Positions 1-7,792 of a stretch of DNA of 64,000 nt are shown piece after piece. Each line of letters starts with the position of its first letter. Positions within the stretch are counted from its first letter, which is position 1. A program made the translations under genes and the position numbers. The notes beneath the pieces are model-generated. The model ran no database searches, was not told where the DNA came from, and was given only the letters and a program-made list of their open reading frames with translations. Source of the DNA: Arabiibacter massiliensis (GTDB taxonomy: Bacteria > Actinomycetota > Coriobacteriia > Coriobacteriales > Eggerthellaceae); contig NZ_LT827021.1 of the NCBI RefSeq assembly GCF_900169505.1, positions 1,302,001 to 1,366,000 of the forward strand, read 5' to 3'.

Positions 1-22
1 GTCGAAGGATCCCGCGCGGCAT
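1..22. repeat. Edge fragment of the TCATCCTGAG palindromic repeat
   Basis: The window opens inside a copy of the repeat found at 19341-19495, 52915-53060 and 63369-63531; only the inner part (GTCGAAGGATCCCGCGCGG) is present. From here to 253 there is no convincing gene, only this fragment and the inverted-repeat element at 85-188. Confidence 0.7.
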
Positions 23-84
23 CAGCTGCGATGCTCTCAACGCGCGCATTTAAAAGATGATCGGGAAGCTTATGTCAATTTTTT

Positions 85-188
85 CGGCTGTGGCACGAAT
101 TGAGGGGGTTTTCGCCCCTTCGAGCGCTCCTCTCTTGACGTTTCCCCAGGTCGGAAATTTTATCTCACCGCCGCGAGTGCCACAGCCG
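85..188. repeat. 104-bp element with 12-bp perfect terminal inverted repeats
   Basis: CGGCTGTGGCAC (85-96) is matched exactly by its reverse complement at 177-188. The interior carries CCCAGGTCGG near its 3' part. The sequence just inside the left arm (TGGCACGAATTG) and the core CCCAGGTC recur in the element at 24056-24214 read on the minus strand, so the two look related. It lies downstream of the symporter gene and could act as a terminator or a MITE-like sequence; no coding potential is seen. Confidence 0.55.
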
Positions 189-253
189 CAAATTCCTGCC
201 ACTTCGCCGGCGGGACGACGTGCGGCGGGGGCAGCTGACGGCGCTCGCGTCCG

Positions 254-1702
254 CTACTTGCCGTCCAACTGGGGGATGGGGGTCTCGTCGCGCTCATCGA
301 GATGGCCGCACGTGACGTAGTGACGCGTCTCGCGGGCCACCATGCCGGAGAGCGCGAGCACCACCACGATGTTAGGCACCGCCATGAGCGCGTTGCCGAT
401 GTCGCTGATGGTCCATACGATGTCTCCCACCCCGATGGCGCCGAAGAACGCGACGGCCACGTACACCACCTGGTACGGCCGGATGGCGTAGCGCCCGAAC
501 AGGTAGGTGATGCAGCGGTTGCCGTAGTACGACCACCCCAGAATGGTGGTGTAGCTGAACGCCACCATGCCGAGCACCAGGATGGGCGTGCCGAACCAGG
601 GGATCTTCGCGAACGCCTCGCTTGCCAGCTGCGCGCCGGAGTACACGGTGGGGTTCGCCAGGATATCGGCGGCGATATCGGGGTTCGCGAGCATCGTGGA
701 CACCAGCACGACGCCCGTGAGCGCGCAGATGACCACGGTGGACCAGAAGGTGCCGGTCATGGCCACGAGCGCCTGCTGCGCCGGGTTGCGCGTGGCCGCC
801 GCCGAGGCCACGATGGGCGCCGAGCCCAGGCCCGACTCGTTGGAGAAGAGGCCGCGCGCGCAGCCGAACTGCAGTGCCATCATGAGGCCGCTTCCCACCG
901 CGCCGCCGAACGCCGCCTTCGCCGTGAACGCGCACTCGAAGATGAGCCCGAGCGCCTCGCCGAGCAAAGGCCCGTTCATCACGAGCACCACGATGCACCC
1001 ACCCGCGTAGGCAACCGCCATGAACGGCACGAGCTTCTCGCACACCTTCGAGATGGACTGCACGCCGCCGAAGATGACCACGCTCACCAGCACCACGATG
1101 GCGATGCCGATCACCCACGGCGCGACGTCGACGTTCGCGGTGATGATGCCCGTCATGGCCGACGCCTGCACGGCCGAGCCGGTGCCGATGGCCGCGATGG
1201 CCGCGAAGCCCGCGAACGCGACGGCCCCCGCCTTCGCCCACCTAGGCGTGCGGCCGCCGGGGCTCGGATCGAGCTCGCCGCGGTCGTTGCGGCGGAAGGC
1301 CCGCTCCCAGATGTACATCGCGCCGCCCAGCATGAAGCCGTTGTGGTCGCGCACGCGGAACTTCACGGCGGCGTACACCTCGGCGTACTTCGTCGCGATA
1401 CCCAAAACGCCAGTGATCCACATCCAGAACACCGCGCCCGGCCCGCCCGCCAGGATGGCCGTGGCCACCCCCACGATGGAGCCCGTGCCGATGGTGGCCG
1501 CGAGCGCCGTGGCCAGCGCGCCGAAGTGGCTGATGTCGCCCTTGCCCTCGGGGTCGGAGGTGAGCGAGAGCTTGATGGCCTGGGGCAGCTTGCGCTGGAT
1601 GAACCCCGTCTTGAACGTGAGGAACAGATGCGAGCCCAGCAGAAGCGCGATCATGGCCGGGCCCCACACGAAGGAGTCGATGGTGTCGAGGATCTCAAAC
1701 AT
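254..1702 (-). CDS. Sodium:alanine/amino-acid symporter (AGCS family)
   Basis: A 482-residue polytopic membrane protein of the alanine/glycine:cation symporter family, which imports small neutral amino acids with Na+ across the inner membrane. About eleven hydrophobic segments are visible. Family hallmarks are an early helix with GSHLFLTFKTGF, the Gly-rich ATALAATIGTGSIVGVATAI region and GLFSNESGLGSAPI in the middle. The start MFEILDTID at 1702 was chosen because the family begins with this kind of short cytoplasmic lead; an upstream ATG at 1762 would add 20 residues unlike the family. The substrate within AGCS cannot be read from the sequence. It is a single-gene unit, with repeat elements on both sides. 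Confidence 0.9.
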   Translation of the reverse strand: MFEILDTIDSFVWGPAMIALLLGSHLFLTFKTGFIQRKLPQAIKLSLTSDPEGKGDISHFGALATALAATIGTGSIVGVATAILAGGPGAVFWMWITGVLGIATKYAEVYAAVKFRVRDHNGFMLGGAMYIWERAFRRNDRGELDPSPGGRTPRWAKAGAVAFAGFAAIAAIGTGSAVQASAMTGIITANVDVAPWVIGIAIVVLVSVVIFGGVQSISKVCEKLVPFMAVAYAGGCIVVLVMNGPLLGEALGLIFECAFTAKAAFGGAVGSGLMMALQFGCARGLFSNESGLGSAPIVASAAATRNPAQQALVAMTGTFWSTVVICALTGVVLVSTMLANPDIAADILANPTVYSGAQLASEAFAKIPWFGTPILVLGMVAFSYTTILGWSYYGNRCITYLFGRYAIRPYQVVYVAVAFFGAIGVGDIVWTISDIGNALMAVPNIVVVLALSGMVARETRHYVTCGHLDERDETPIPQLDGK

Positions 1703-1770
1703 ACAGCGGCCTATTGTAGCCGACCGGACGCCGGCCCCGGCGAAACAACGCCGCGCGTCCACAACCCGCC

Positions 1771-1825
1771 CGCCGCACGGGACCCTTCGACTCCGCGCTG
1801 ACGCGCTCCGCTCAGGATGACAAAG
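1771..1825. repeat. Right-half copy of the TCATCCTGAG palindromic repeat
   Basis: CGCCGCACGGGACCCTTCG through CTCAGGATGACAAAG matches the right arm of the full copies at 52932-53060 and 19367-19495. The left arm is missing. It lies between the 5' end of the symporter gene and the stop codon of the next gene. Confidence 0.7.
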
Positions 1826-1834
1826 AGCAGGCGC

Positions 1835-2335
1835 CTACCGGTGGTAGATGAGGTGGCAGACGTCGTCGCCGCGGGCGATGGTCTTCGGCAAGTCGAGCTC
1901 GCAACCGTAGGCCTCGCCGATGCCGCGGTCGCCGCACATGGCCCAGTCGCAGAGGTCGGATATCTCCTCGTCGGTGCAGCCCTGCTTCTGCCACGCCTTC
2001 ACGAGCGGACAGTAGTGGAACTCCAGCTCGAAGCGGTCGTCCTGCACGTCCTTGACGTCCATCTCGAACACCATCTGCGCCGGCTTGCCGAACAGGCCGC
2101 GCTTCAGGCTCTTGAGGCTCTTCGTACCGCCGCCCTTGGCCACGAGCTCCGCCCCCTGGAACAGGCCGCAGCGCTTCACGGCCGTCGGGGCGAACGTCGC
2201 GGGGTCGGCACCCGCCTTCGCGGCTTCGTCGGTGAGCAGGTAGAGCCACAGCGCCCGGTGCTCCAGAAGCTCGCGGATGGCCCTGATGAGCGGGTTCTTG
2301 ATGCGCGGTTCGTTGACCACCTTGCTTTCGGGCAT
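1835..2335 (-). CDS. ATC-hydrolase-like protein (L-2-amino-thiazoline-4-carboxylate hydrolase family)
   Basis: A 166-residue soluble protein. The C-terminal two thirds resemble the ATC_hydrolase family: FHYCPLVKAWQKQGCTDEEI followed by CDWAMCGDRGI, with conserved-looking Cys and Asp positions. Named members act on a cyclic cysteine precursor, but most of the family is uncharacterised, so the substrate is unknown. The start at 2335 is preceded on the minus strand by GGCGAGGAGGGG, a good ribosome binding site; upstream in-frame sequence to 2584 is Arg-rich and looks non-coding. It is a monocistronic unit divergent from the riboswitch-controlled operon. Confidence 0.65.
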   Translation of the reverse strand: MPESKVVNEPRIKNPLIRAIRELLEHRALWLYLLTDEAAKAGADPATFAPTAVKRCGLFQGAELVAKGGGTKSLKSLKRGLFGKPAQMVFEMDVKDVQDDRFELEFHYCPLVKAWQKQGCTDEEISDLCDWAMCGDRGIGEAYGCELDLPKTIARGDDVCHLIYHR

Positions 2336-2577
2336 AGCCCCTCCTCGCCTTCGCGTTCCCCTGATACTTCGCCGACGATTATACCCCCTGGCCCGGCCAA
2401 GCGGCGACAGCATCCGCAGACACGCTGCCGAGGATCCGGCTGCCCTCGCGCCACGGGATTCCCCTGATTTCGATGGCGCGACGGACGACGCCTGGCTCCT
2501 TGCGCGCCCTTCGCCCCGCAAACCGCGCGTTCTGTGGGGAAACGGGCCGCTTTTCGCGCGCAATTGCCGCACGACGG

Positions 2578-2606
2578 TTGCCACGGGGCAACCGGGCGGC
2601 TACAAT
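2578..2606 (+). promoter_or_regulatory. Sigma-70-type promoter of the riboflavin transporter operon
   Basis: TTGCCA (2578-2583) and TACAAT (2601-2606) are separated by exactly 17 bases. Each matches its consensus at five of six positions, and they place the transcript start about ten bases before the FMN riboswitch. No gene or clear signal was seen from 2336 to 2577. Confidence 0.75.
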
Positions 2607-2621
2607 GCGCCCTATGGATTC

Positions 2622-2785
2622 TGTTTCAGGGCGAGGTGCAATTCCTCACTGGCGGTAATCCGGCTCGGGCGCACGCGCGCCGGCAAGCCGGGAGTCCGCG
2701 ACCCTGCAAGCGCCCCCGATAGGATCGGCGCTCGCAGGCTGATTTTGGTGAGATCCCAAAACCAACGGTATAGTCCGGATGGAAG
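2622..2785 (+). ncRNA. FMN riboswitch (RFN element)
   Basis: The conserved RFN blocks are visible in order: TTCAGGGCGAGGTG, CACTGGCGGTAATCCG, a variable arm with AGCGCCCCCGATAGGATC, then GATTTTGGTGAGATCCCAAA, ACCAACGGTATAGTCCGG and ATGGAAGAGG. This aptamer binds FMN and normally turns off riboflavin synthesis or uptake genes. It is followed by ribU and the ECF module, so it should repress riboflavin import when FMN is plentiful. Outer boundaries are approximate. Confidence 0.93.
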
Positions 2786-2869
2786 AGGCAGAGATCCGCG
2801 AGCGCGCCCGGCGCGCGACCCACGCGGACCCCACGAAGCCTGTATGGAAGGAATTCATACGGGCTCGTT

Positions 2870-2920
2870 TTCTCTTTAGGCCGGAAAACCTGACCCGCAA
2901 TCCGCTCGGCCTTGAGAGAA
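2870..2920 (+). promoter_or_regulatory. Probable riboswitch expression platform (hairpin covering the ribU ribosome binding site)
   Basis: TTCTCTTTAGGCCG (2870-2883) can pair with CGGCCTTGAGAGAA (2907-2920), 12 of 14 positions matching. The right arm contains most of the GAGAGAAAGGG ribosome binding site of the ATG at 2931. No T-run follows, so translational control is more likely than termination. A second hairpin (GCCTGTATG / CATACGGGC) lies just upstream around 2838-2863. Confidence 0.5.
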
Positions 2921-2930
2921 AGGGTTCGCC

Positions 2931-3566
2931 ATGCAGGAAACCGATACGCCGCGCATCGACGAGGAGATCGTCGAGCCGAAGGGCGCCGCCGCGCCCGCCT
3001 ACGAATTCACCAACACGAACAAATGGGACACCCGTCAGCTGGTGACGATGGCGCTCATGTGCGCCATCGGCGTGTTGCTGTCGTTCATCGAGTTCCCGCT
3101 GCTGCCCGGCGTGGCCTGGCTCAAGTACGACGCGTCGGCCATGCCCGCCATGGTGTGCGGCTTCGCATTCGGGCCGGCCGCGGGCCTGGCCGTGGGCGTG
3201 GTCGGCGCCATCATCCACGGCATCCTCATGGCCGACTTCTCCGGCGCCATCATGAACATCCTCGTGGTGGCCGGGTTCATCCTGCCGGCGGCGCTGGTGT
3301 ATCGCCGCTCGCGCACGTTCAAGAGCGGCGCGGTCGGCCTGGTGCTGAGCGTGTTCGCCGCCACCGTCATGGCCATCCTCGGCAACCTCATCATCACGCC
3401 GGCATGGCTCGGCGTGCCCATCGACGCGGTCGTGGCCATGATCCTGCCCATCCTCACGCCGTTCAACCTGATCAAGGCCACGCTGAACGCCGTGCTCACG
3501 CTCATCGTGTACAAGAGCGTCTCCAACCTCATCACACCCAAGAAGAAGCAGGTCAAGGGCCGCTAA
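2931..3566 (+). CDS. ribU: Riboflavin ECF transporter substrate-binding protein RibU
   Basis: A 211-residue S component with about six membrane helices after a 38-residue hydrophilic N-terminus. It binds riboflavin in the membrane and docks on the EcfA1-EcfA2-EcfT energising module. The block LKYDASAMPAMVCGFAFGP matches the RibU pattern (Lys, Asp and Pro before a Gly-Pro turn), and an FMN riboswitch sits directly upstream, so the substrate assignment is strong. The operon continues through ecfA1, ecfA2 and ecfT, so this S component probably has a dedicated module, although other S components elsewhere could share it. Confidence 0.93.
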   Translation: MQETDTPRIDEEIVEPKGAAAPAYEFTNTNKWDTRQLVTMALMCAIGVLLSFIEFPLLPGVAWLKYDASAMPAMVCGFAFGPAAGLAVGVVGAIIHGILMADFSGAIMNILVVAGFILPAALVYRRSRTFKSGAVGLVLSVFAATVMAILGNLIITPAWLGVPIDAVVAMILPILTPFNLIKATLNAVLTLIVYKSVSNLITPKKKQVKGR

Positions 3567-3579
3567 GGGCCGCCCTCTC

Positions 3580-3604
3580 CGCCCGCGGCGCGCGGCCGCG
3601 GGCG
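3580..3604 (+). other. GC-rich intercistronic hairpin between ribU and ecfA1
   Basis: CGCCCGCGGC and GCCGCGGGCG form a perfect 10-bp stem with a 5-base loop and no T-run. It may stabilise the ribU part of the transcript or partly attenuate the downstream genes; the effect is inferred, not shown. Confidence 0.45.
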
Positions 3605-3627
3605 GCATCGAAAGGACGAACGCGCAC

Positions 3628-4449
3628 ATGATCGAATTCAAGAACGCGGGGTTCACCTACGACGGCGAGGCGTTCGTGCTCGACGGCGTGGACGCGCGCA
3701 TCGCCCAGGGCGAGTTCGTGTGCATCCTGGGCGGCAACGGCTCGGGCAAGTCGACGCTGGCCAAGCACATCAACGCGCTGCTCGTGCCCGACGAGGGCAG
3801 CGTGACCGTGCTCGACCGCGACACGCGCGACGAGCGCGCCGTGTACTTCATCCGCAGCAACGCCGGCATGGTGTTCCAGAACCCCGACGACCAGCTGGTG
3901 GCCAGCCTCATCGAGAACGACGTGGCCTTCGGGCCGGAGAACCTGGGCGTGCCCACGTCCGAGCTGCGCGAACGCGTATCGGCGGCACTCGCCGACGTGG
4001 GGCTGCAGGGCTTCGAGAAGCGCGAGACCGCGGCGCTCTCCGGCGGGCAGAAGCAGCGCGTGGCCATCGCCGGCGTGCTGGCCATGGAGCCCGCCATCCT
4101 CATCCTGGATGAGGCCACGGCCATGCTCGACCCGCGCGGGCGCAAGGGCCTTCTGCGCGTGTGCCGCGAGCTGCACGAGCGCGGTATGACCGTGGTCATG
4201 ATCACGCACTTCATGGAGGAGGCCGCCCAGGCCGAGCGCGTCATCGTGCTCGAAGGCGGCCGCGTGGCCGCCGACGGAGCGCCCGCCGACATCCTCGTCC
4301 AGGCCGAGCTCCTCGAGCGCCTGAGCCTGGACGTGCCCTTCGCCTGCGCGCTGTCGCTCGAGCTTGAGCGCCGCGGGGTGCCGGTGGGCACGCACATCGA
4401 AACGACGAGCCTGAAGGAGGAGCTGTGCCGATTGCTTTCGAAGGCGTGA
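3628..4449 (+). CDS. ecfA1: ECF transporter ATPase EcfA1
   Basis: A 273-residue ABC ATPase of the ECF energising module; it hydrolyses ATP to drive riboflavin uptake. It shows Walker A GGNGSGKST (about residues 35-43), the Q-loop MVFQNPDDQ, signature LSGGQKQRVAIAG, Walker B AILILDEATAMLD and the switch His in VMITHFMEEA. Walker B ends in Glu-Ala rather than the usual Glu-Pro/Ala-Thr variants, which is normal for EcfA1. Its last 25 bases overlap ecfA2, indicating coupled translation. Confidence 0.92.
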   Translation: MIEFKNAGFTYDGEAFVLDGVDARIAQGEFVCILGGNGSGKSTLAKHINALLVPDEGSVTVLDRDTRDERAVYFIRSNAGMVFQNPDDQLVASLIENDVAFGPENLGVPTSELRERVSAALADVGLQGFEKRETAALSGGQKQRVAIAGVLAMEPAILILDEATAMLDPRGRKGLLRVCRELHERGMTVVMITHFMEEAAQAERVIVLEGGRVAADGAPADILVQAELLERLSLDVPFACALSLELERRGVPVGTHIETTSLKEELCRLLSKA

Positions 4450-5402
4450 GCTACTCGTACGTCGATCCCGAGCGCCAGGAGAAGCGCAAGCGCCGCGTCA
4501 GGCGCCGCCGCGAGGCCGGCGTCATAGCCGACCCGCCCTCGCTCGAGAAGGGCGCGCCCGCCTGGGGCAGCGCGCCGGATGCGGTGTGGGCGCTGCGCGA
4601 CATCGATTTCGCGCTGGAGGACGGCGAGTTCCTGGGCGTGGCCGGCCACACCGGCAGCGGCAAGAGCACGCTCATCCAGCACATGAACGGCCTTGTGCGC
4701 CCCACGCGCGGACGCGTGCTCCTGGACGGCCAGGACCTGGCCGACAAGCGCGTGGCGCAGGCGTGCCGCGGCAAGGTGGGATTGGTGTTCCAGTACCCCG
4801 AGCACCAGCTGTTCGCGGCCACCGTGCAGGAGGACGTGGCGTTCGGACCCCGCAACCTGGGGCTTTCCGACGAGGAGGTGGACGCCCGCGTGCGCTCGGC
4901 GCTCCGAAGCGTGCGCCTCGACCCCGACGAGGTGGGCCCCAAGAGCCCCTTCGAGCTCTCAGGCGGCCAGCAGCGGCGCGTGGCGTTCGCGGGCGTGCTT
5001 GCCATGGAGCCCTCGACGCTCGTGCTCGACGAGCCGGTGGCCGGGCTCGACCCCGTGGCGCGCGAGGAGTTCCTCGACCTCATCGACGAGCTGCACCGAA
5101 GCGGGCTCACCGTGGTCATGGTGTCGCACAGCATGGACGACCTCGCGCGCCTGGCCGACCGCGTGCTGGTGCTGAACGAGGGCCGGCAGTTCGCGTTCGG
5201 CACGCCGGCCGAGGTGTTCTCGCGCGGCGAGGAGCTGCGCGCCATCGGCCTGGACGCCCCGGCCGCCCAGAAGCTGGCGGCGGAGCTGCGCGCCGAGGGG
5301 CTCGACCTGCCCCGCGAGCTCTACGGGCTCGGGTCGCTCGCCGAGGACCTCGCCAAGCTCTACGCCGCCTCGCGCCCCGCCGGGGAGGCCGACCATGCCT
5401 GA
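4425..5402 (+). CDS. ecfA2: ECF transporter ATPase EcfA2, with a basic N-terminal insertion
   Basis: A 325-residue ABC ATPase, partner of EcfA1. It has Walker A GHTGSGKST, Q-loop VFQYPEHQLFAATV (the YPEHQ form typical of EcfA2), signature LSGGQQRRVAFAG, Walker B TLVLDEPVAGLD and MVSHSMDDLA. The start is GTG at 4425, supported by AAGGAGGAG just upstream inside ecfA1. Between the first strand (FEGVSYSYVDP) and the second (VWALRDIDFAL) there is an extra segment of about 40 residues, very rich in Arg and Lys (for example KRKRRVRRRR); EcfA2 proteins are normally about 280 residues, so this is an insertion in a surface loop. Confidence 0.92.
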   Translation: MPIAFEGVSYSYVDPERQEKRKRRVRRRREAGVIADPPSLEKGAPAWGSAPDAVWALRDIDFALEDGEFLGVAGHTGSGKSTLIQHMNGLVRPTRGRVLLDGQDLADKRVAQACRGKVGLVFQYPEHQLFAATVQEDVAFGPRNLGLSDEEVDARVRSALRSVRLDPDEVGPKSPFELSGGQQRRVAFAGVLAMEPSTLVLDEPVAGLDPVAREEFLDLIDELHRSGLTVVMVSHSMDDLARLADRVLVLNEGRQFAFGTPAEVFSRGEELRAIGLDAPAAQKLAAELRAEGLDLPRELYGLGSLAEDLAKLYAASRPAGEADHA

Positions 5403-6189
5403 CCTCGCCGTCATCGGGCGCTACTGGCCCGGCACGAGCCCCGTGCACCGCATGGACGCGCGCGTGAAGCTGGTGCTCGCGCTGGCGGTGATGGCCGTGG
5501 TGTTCGTCGCCCAGTCGTTCTGGGGGCTCGCGGCGTGCGCCGCGTTCGTCCTCGGGTTCTTCGCCGCGGCGGGCATCCCCTTGGGCTCGGCGTTCAAGTC
5601 CATCGCGCCGCTCGCGTTCATCGTGGTCATCACGGCGCTGCTGAACGTGTTCTTCGTGCAGGGCGGATCCGTGCTCTTCGAGTGGTGGATCATCCGCATA
5701 AGCGAGGCGGGGCTCTGGCAGGCCGCGTTCATCGCCTGCCGGCTGCTTCTTCTGCTGCTGGGGATGAGCCTGCTCACCCTGACCACGCCCACGCTCGACA
5801 TCACCGAGGCGTTCGAGCGGCTGCTCGGGCCCCTGCGGCGCATCGGCGTGCCGGCGCACGAGCTGTCCATGATGATGGGCATCGCGCTCAGGTTCCTGCC
5901 GCAGTTCACCCTGGAGCTGCAAACGGTGTACCGCGCGCAGATCAGCCGCGGGGCGGCGCTGTCGAAGGGCCGCCTGAGCACGCTCACCTCGCTCGTGGTG
6001 CCGCTGTTCACCAGCGCTTTCCGCCATGCGGAGACGCTCTCGTCGGCCATGGACGCGCGCTGCTACCACGGCGGCGTCGGGCGCACGCGCCTGAACCCCC
6101 TGAAATGCACGCGGGTGGATGCGGGCGGCGCGGCGACGGTCGCGCTCATGCTGGCCTGCGTGATCGCCGCGAACTTCATCCCCGCGTAA
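5395..6189 (+). CDS. ecfT: ECF transporter transmembrane protein EcfT
   Basis: A 264-residue membrane protein with about five to six helices that couples the ATPases to RibU. The family's two cytoplasmic coupling motifs (Ala-Arg-Gly type) are recognisable in the region RAQISRGAALSKGRL and in the later MDARCYHGGVGRTR. It overlaps ecfA2 by 8 bases and is the last gene of the riboflavin import operon; a 46-base gap follows before a separate small enzyme gene. Confidence 0.9.
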   Translation: MPDLAVIGRYWPGTSPVHRMDARVKLVLALAVMAVVFVAQSFWGLAACAAFVLGFFAAAGIPLGSAFKSIAPLAFIVVITALLNVFFVQGGSVLFEWWIIRISEAGLWQAAFIACRLLLLLLGMSLLTLTTPTLDITEAFERLLGPLRRIGVPAHELSMMMGIALRFLPQFTLELQTVYRAQISRGAALSKGRLSTLTSLVVPLFTSAFRHAETLSSAMDARCYHGGVGRTRLNPLKCTRVDAGGAATVALMLACVIAANFIPA

Positions 6190-6235
6190 GCGGCCCGCCC
6201 GGGCCGAGCGCACCCCCTACCGAAAGGAATCCTCC

Positions 6236-6649
6236 ATGAACGGAACCGAGACCATCGTCGACTACCTCACGAGCGTGCCCGCCTGGTACCTGGCCACCTG
6301 CGAGGGCGACCAGCCCCACGTGCGGCCCTTCAGCTTCGCCGCCGTGCAGGACGGGCGCATCTGGTTCTGCACCGCCACCACGAAGGACGTCTACCGCGAG
6401 CTCGAGGCCAACCCCCGCTTCGAGCTGACCGCCTGGAAGCCGGGGCACGGCTGGGTGATCATGCGCGGCAAGGCCGATCTGGACGACCGCGCGAACGAAG
6501 AGGTGCGCCGCGCCGGCTTCGAGCACCTGGTGGGCCTCGGCGAGAGCTACGACGGACCGCACGACGAGACGCTCACGTTCTTCTCCGTGACCGAGCCCGA
6601 GGCGTGGCTCTGCGACATCGACGGCAGCTGGAACCCGGTGGAGCTGTAG
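6236..6649 (+). CDS. Pyridoxamine-5'-phosphate-oxidase-fold (split-barrel flavin-binding) protein
   Basis: A 137-residue single-domain split barrel: WYLATCEGDQPHVRPFSF and GRIWFCTATTKDVYRELEANPRFEL are the typical flavin or F420 binding region. It lacks the C-terminal dimer motif of true PdxH, so it is more likely a small FMN-binding reductase or oxidase than vitamin B6 biosynthesis. A strong AAAGGAATCC ribosome binding site precedes the ATG. Placement right after a riboflavin importer is suggestive, but the pairing is an inference; it may be read through from the operon. Confidence 0.8.
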   Translation: MNGTETIVDYLTSVPAWYLATCEGDQPHVRPFSFAAVQDGRIWFCTATTKDVYRELEANPRFELTAWKPGHGWVIMRGKADLDDRANEEVRRAGFEHLVGLGESYDGPHDETLTFFSVTEPEAWLCDIDGSWNPVEL

Positions 6650-6690
6650 GCGGCAGAGCTCTTGCCCGACGGGCGGTTCTGTTCGGCCTT

Positions 6691-6909
6691 TCAGGAATCG
6701 AGGAACAGGTCGGCCACCGTGGTGTCGAGGCCGCCCGCGATGCGCTCGAGCATGTCCACCGTCGGATTGGCCCGACCGCCTTCGATATCGATGAGGTATT
6801 TGCGACTTACGCCCACCATCAGCGCAAACGTACCCTGCGAGATTCCGTTGCCGGATCTGAGGCGTGCGATCTTTGCTCCAAGCTGGGTTTTTAGTGAAGT
6901 GTTCTCCAT
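6691..6909 (-). CDS. Xre-family helix-turn-helix regulator, 72 residues
   Basis: A small Cro/CI-like DNA-binding protein consisting of almost only the HTH domain (LGAKIARLRSGNGISQGTFALMVGVSRKYLIDIEGGRANPT broken across helices 1-4). The sequence SRKYLIDIEGG is the recognition-helix region. A perfect palindrome (6945-6960) lies 36 bases upstream of the start, so it probably regulates itself. Target genes beyond its own promoter are unknown. Confidence 0.85.
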   Translation of the reverse strand: MENTSLKTQLGAKIARLRSGNGISQGTFALMVGVSRKYLIDIEGGRANPTVDMLERIAGGLDTTVADLFLDS

Positions 6910-6944
6910 GCCCGATAAAGCTAGCCCCGCTTGGAGGAAAAGTC

Positions 6945-6960
6945 GTAAACTATAGTTTAC
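6945..6960. promoter_or_regulatory. Perfect 16-bp palindrome, probable operator
   Basis: GTAAACTATAGTTTAC is fully self-complementary. It lies between the divergent starts of the 72-residue Xre regulator (6909) and the small gene at 7042. On the minus strand a TTGACG (6970-6965) precedes it, so a bound repressor would sit over the regulator's promoter spacer. Confidence 0.6.
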
Positions 6961-7041
6961 ACCCCGTCAATAAAACAGGGAGTCGCGCGCTGAGGGTTTA
7001 CCGGAAAAGTCACGGCAACGAGGGAAGGGCAGAGGTCGCAG

Positions 7042-7236
7042 ATGGAAGAGAACGGGTACGAAGAGCTGATGGGCGAGATCAGGCGCGCCGCAGAGCGCAT
7101 CTTCGATTTCGCGCGCACCGAGGAAGAGGTGTGCCGGCTCGAGAAGGCCATCAACCAGGAGATCATGTACTTGGCGGCCATCGCGCAGTCCGAGCGGGTC
7201 AAGCCGGCTGCCGGCTGGGATCCGCTCGGGCGCTAG
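7042..7236 (+). CDS. Small hypothetical protein, 64 residues
   Basis: A short, charged, probably helical protein starting MEENGYEELM and ending WDPLGR; no family recognised. It has no signal peptide or membrane segment. GGGAAGGG about 15 bases before the ATG is a possible ribosome binding site, and its reading frame has the high-GC third-position bias of its neighbours. It is divergent from the Xre gene and may share the palindromic operator at 6945. Confidence 0.55.
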   Translation: MEENGYEELMGEIRRAAERIFDFARTEEEVCRLEKAINQEIMYLAAIAQSERVKPAAGWDPLGR

Positions 7237-7251
7237 CGCGCGGACGGGGCG

Positions 7252-7575
7252 TCAGCCGGCGAAGTCGTAGAGGTCCTTGGTCGCGGCGCGGAAGTCCGCG
7301 TACACCTCGGCGGCGATGCCCTCGTCCTCGACGAGCTCGAACGCGGCGGGCTGGCCCTCCTCGTCGAGCTCCGTCACCTCGAGCAGGACGACCTCGCCGG
7401 AAGAGCCCGCCGGCTCGTCGTCCGTCACCGGGAAGAAGAACCCGTAGCGGCGCCCGTTGTGCAGGATGACGCCGAGGAACTCGAGGTCCACCTGCTCCCC
7501 CGCCTCGTCCTCGAGCACGATGGTGAGGCCCTCCTCAACCGGCGGGCAGAAATTCGGGGCGCTTCCCTCGCGCAT
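7252..7575 (-). CDS. DUF1292-family protein
   Basis: A 107-residue acidic protein resembling the DUF1292/YrzB family: the strand pattern LTIVLEDEAGEQVDLEFLGVI, then RYGFFFPVTDD and EVVLLEVTELDEEG is typical. These are small cytoplasmic proteins of unknown role, often near housekeeping genes. The C-terminus YDFAG ends just after the convergent small gene at 7236. Confidence 0.75.
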   Translation of the reverse strand: MREGSAPNFCPPVEEGLTIVLEDEAGEQVDLEFLGVILHNGRRYGFFFPVTDDEPAGSSGEVVLLEVTELDEEGQPAAFELVEDEGIAAEVYADFRAATKDLYDFAG

Positions 7576-7792
7576 TGGCTGGCTCCTTACCTCGTGACGT
7601 CTCGCGTGTCCGACCAGGGTACCACAAGCGCCGCGGCAGGACGCCCCTCGCCCCCGCGCTTCACCAAGTCGGCGCGACCTTTGGAGAAGGCGCGGTGAGC
7701 ACGTTACCGAACGGTGACATGCGCGGGAACGCAGCCGCTACGGGCGCGCGGCCCGTATAATCGGGGGGACACCGAGATCAAGCGAGGACACC

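Noticed and set aside
302..1801. Long open frame on the plus strand opposite the symporter, and many similar Arg/Ala/His-rich frames opposite other genes (for example 15252-18245 minus, 30642-32642 plus, 34577-37051 plus).
   Set aside because: High-GC genes leave long open frames on the opposite strand. Their translations are low-complexity and match no family, while the sense genes have clear motifs.
2277..2879. 200-codon plus-strand frame running across the riboswitch
   Set aside because: It overlaps the promoter and the FMN aptamer, whose RNA conservation explains the sequence.
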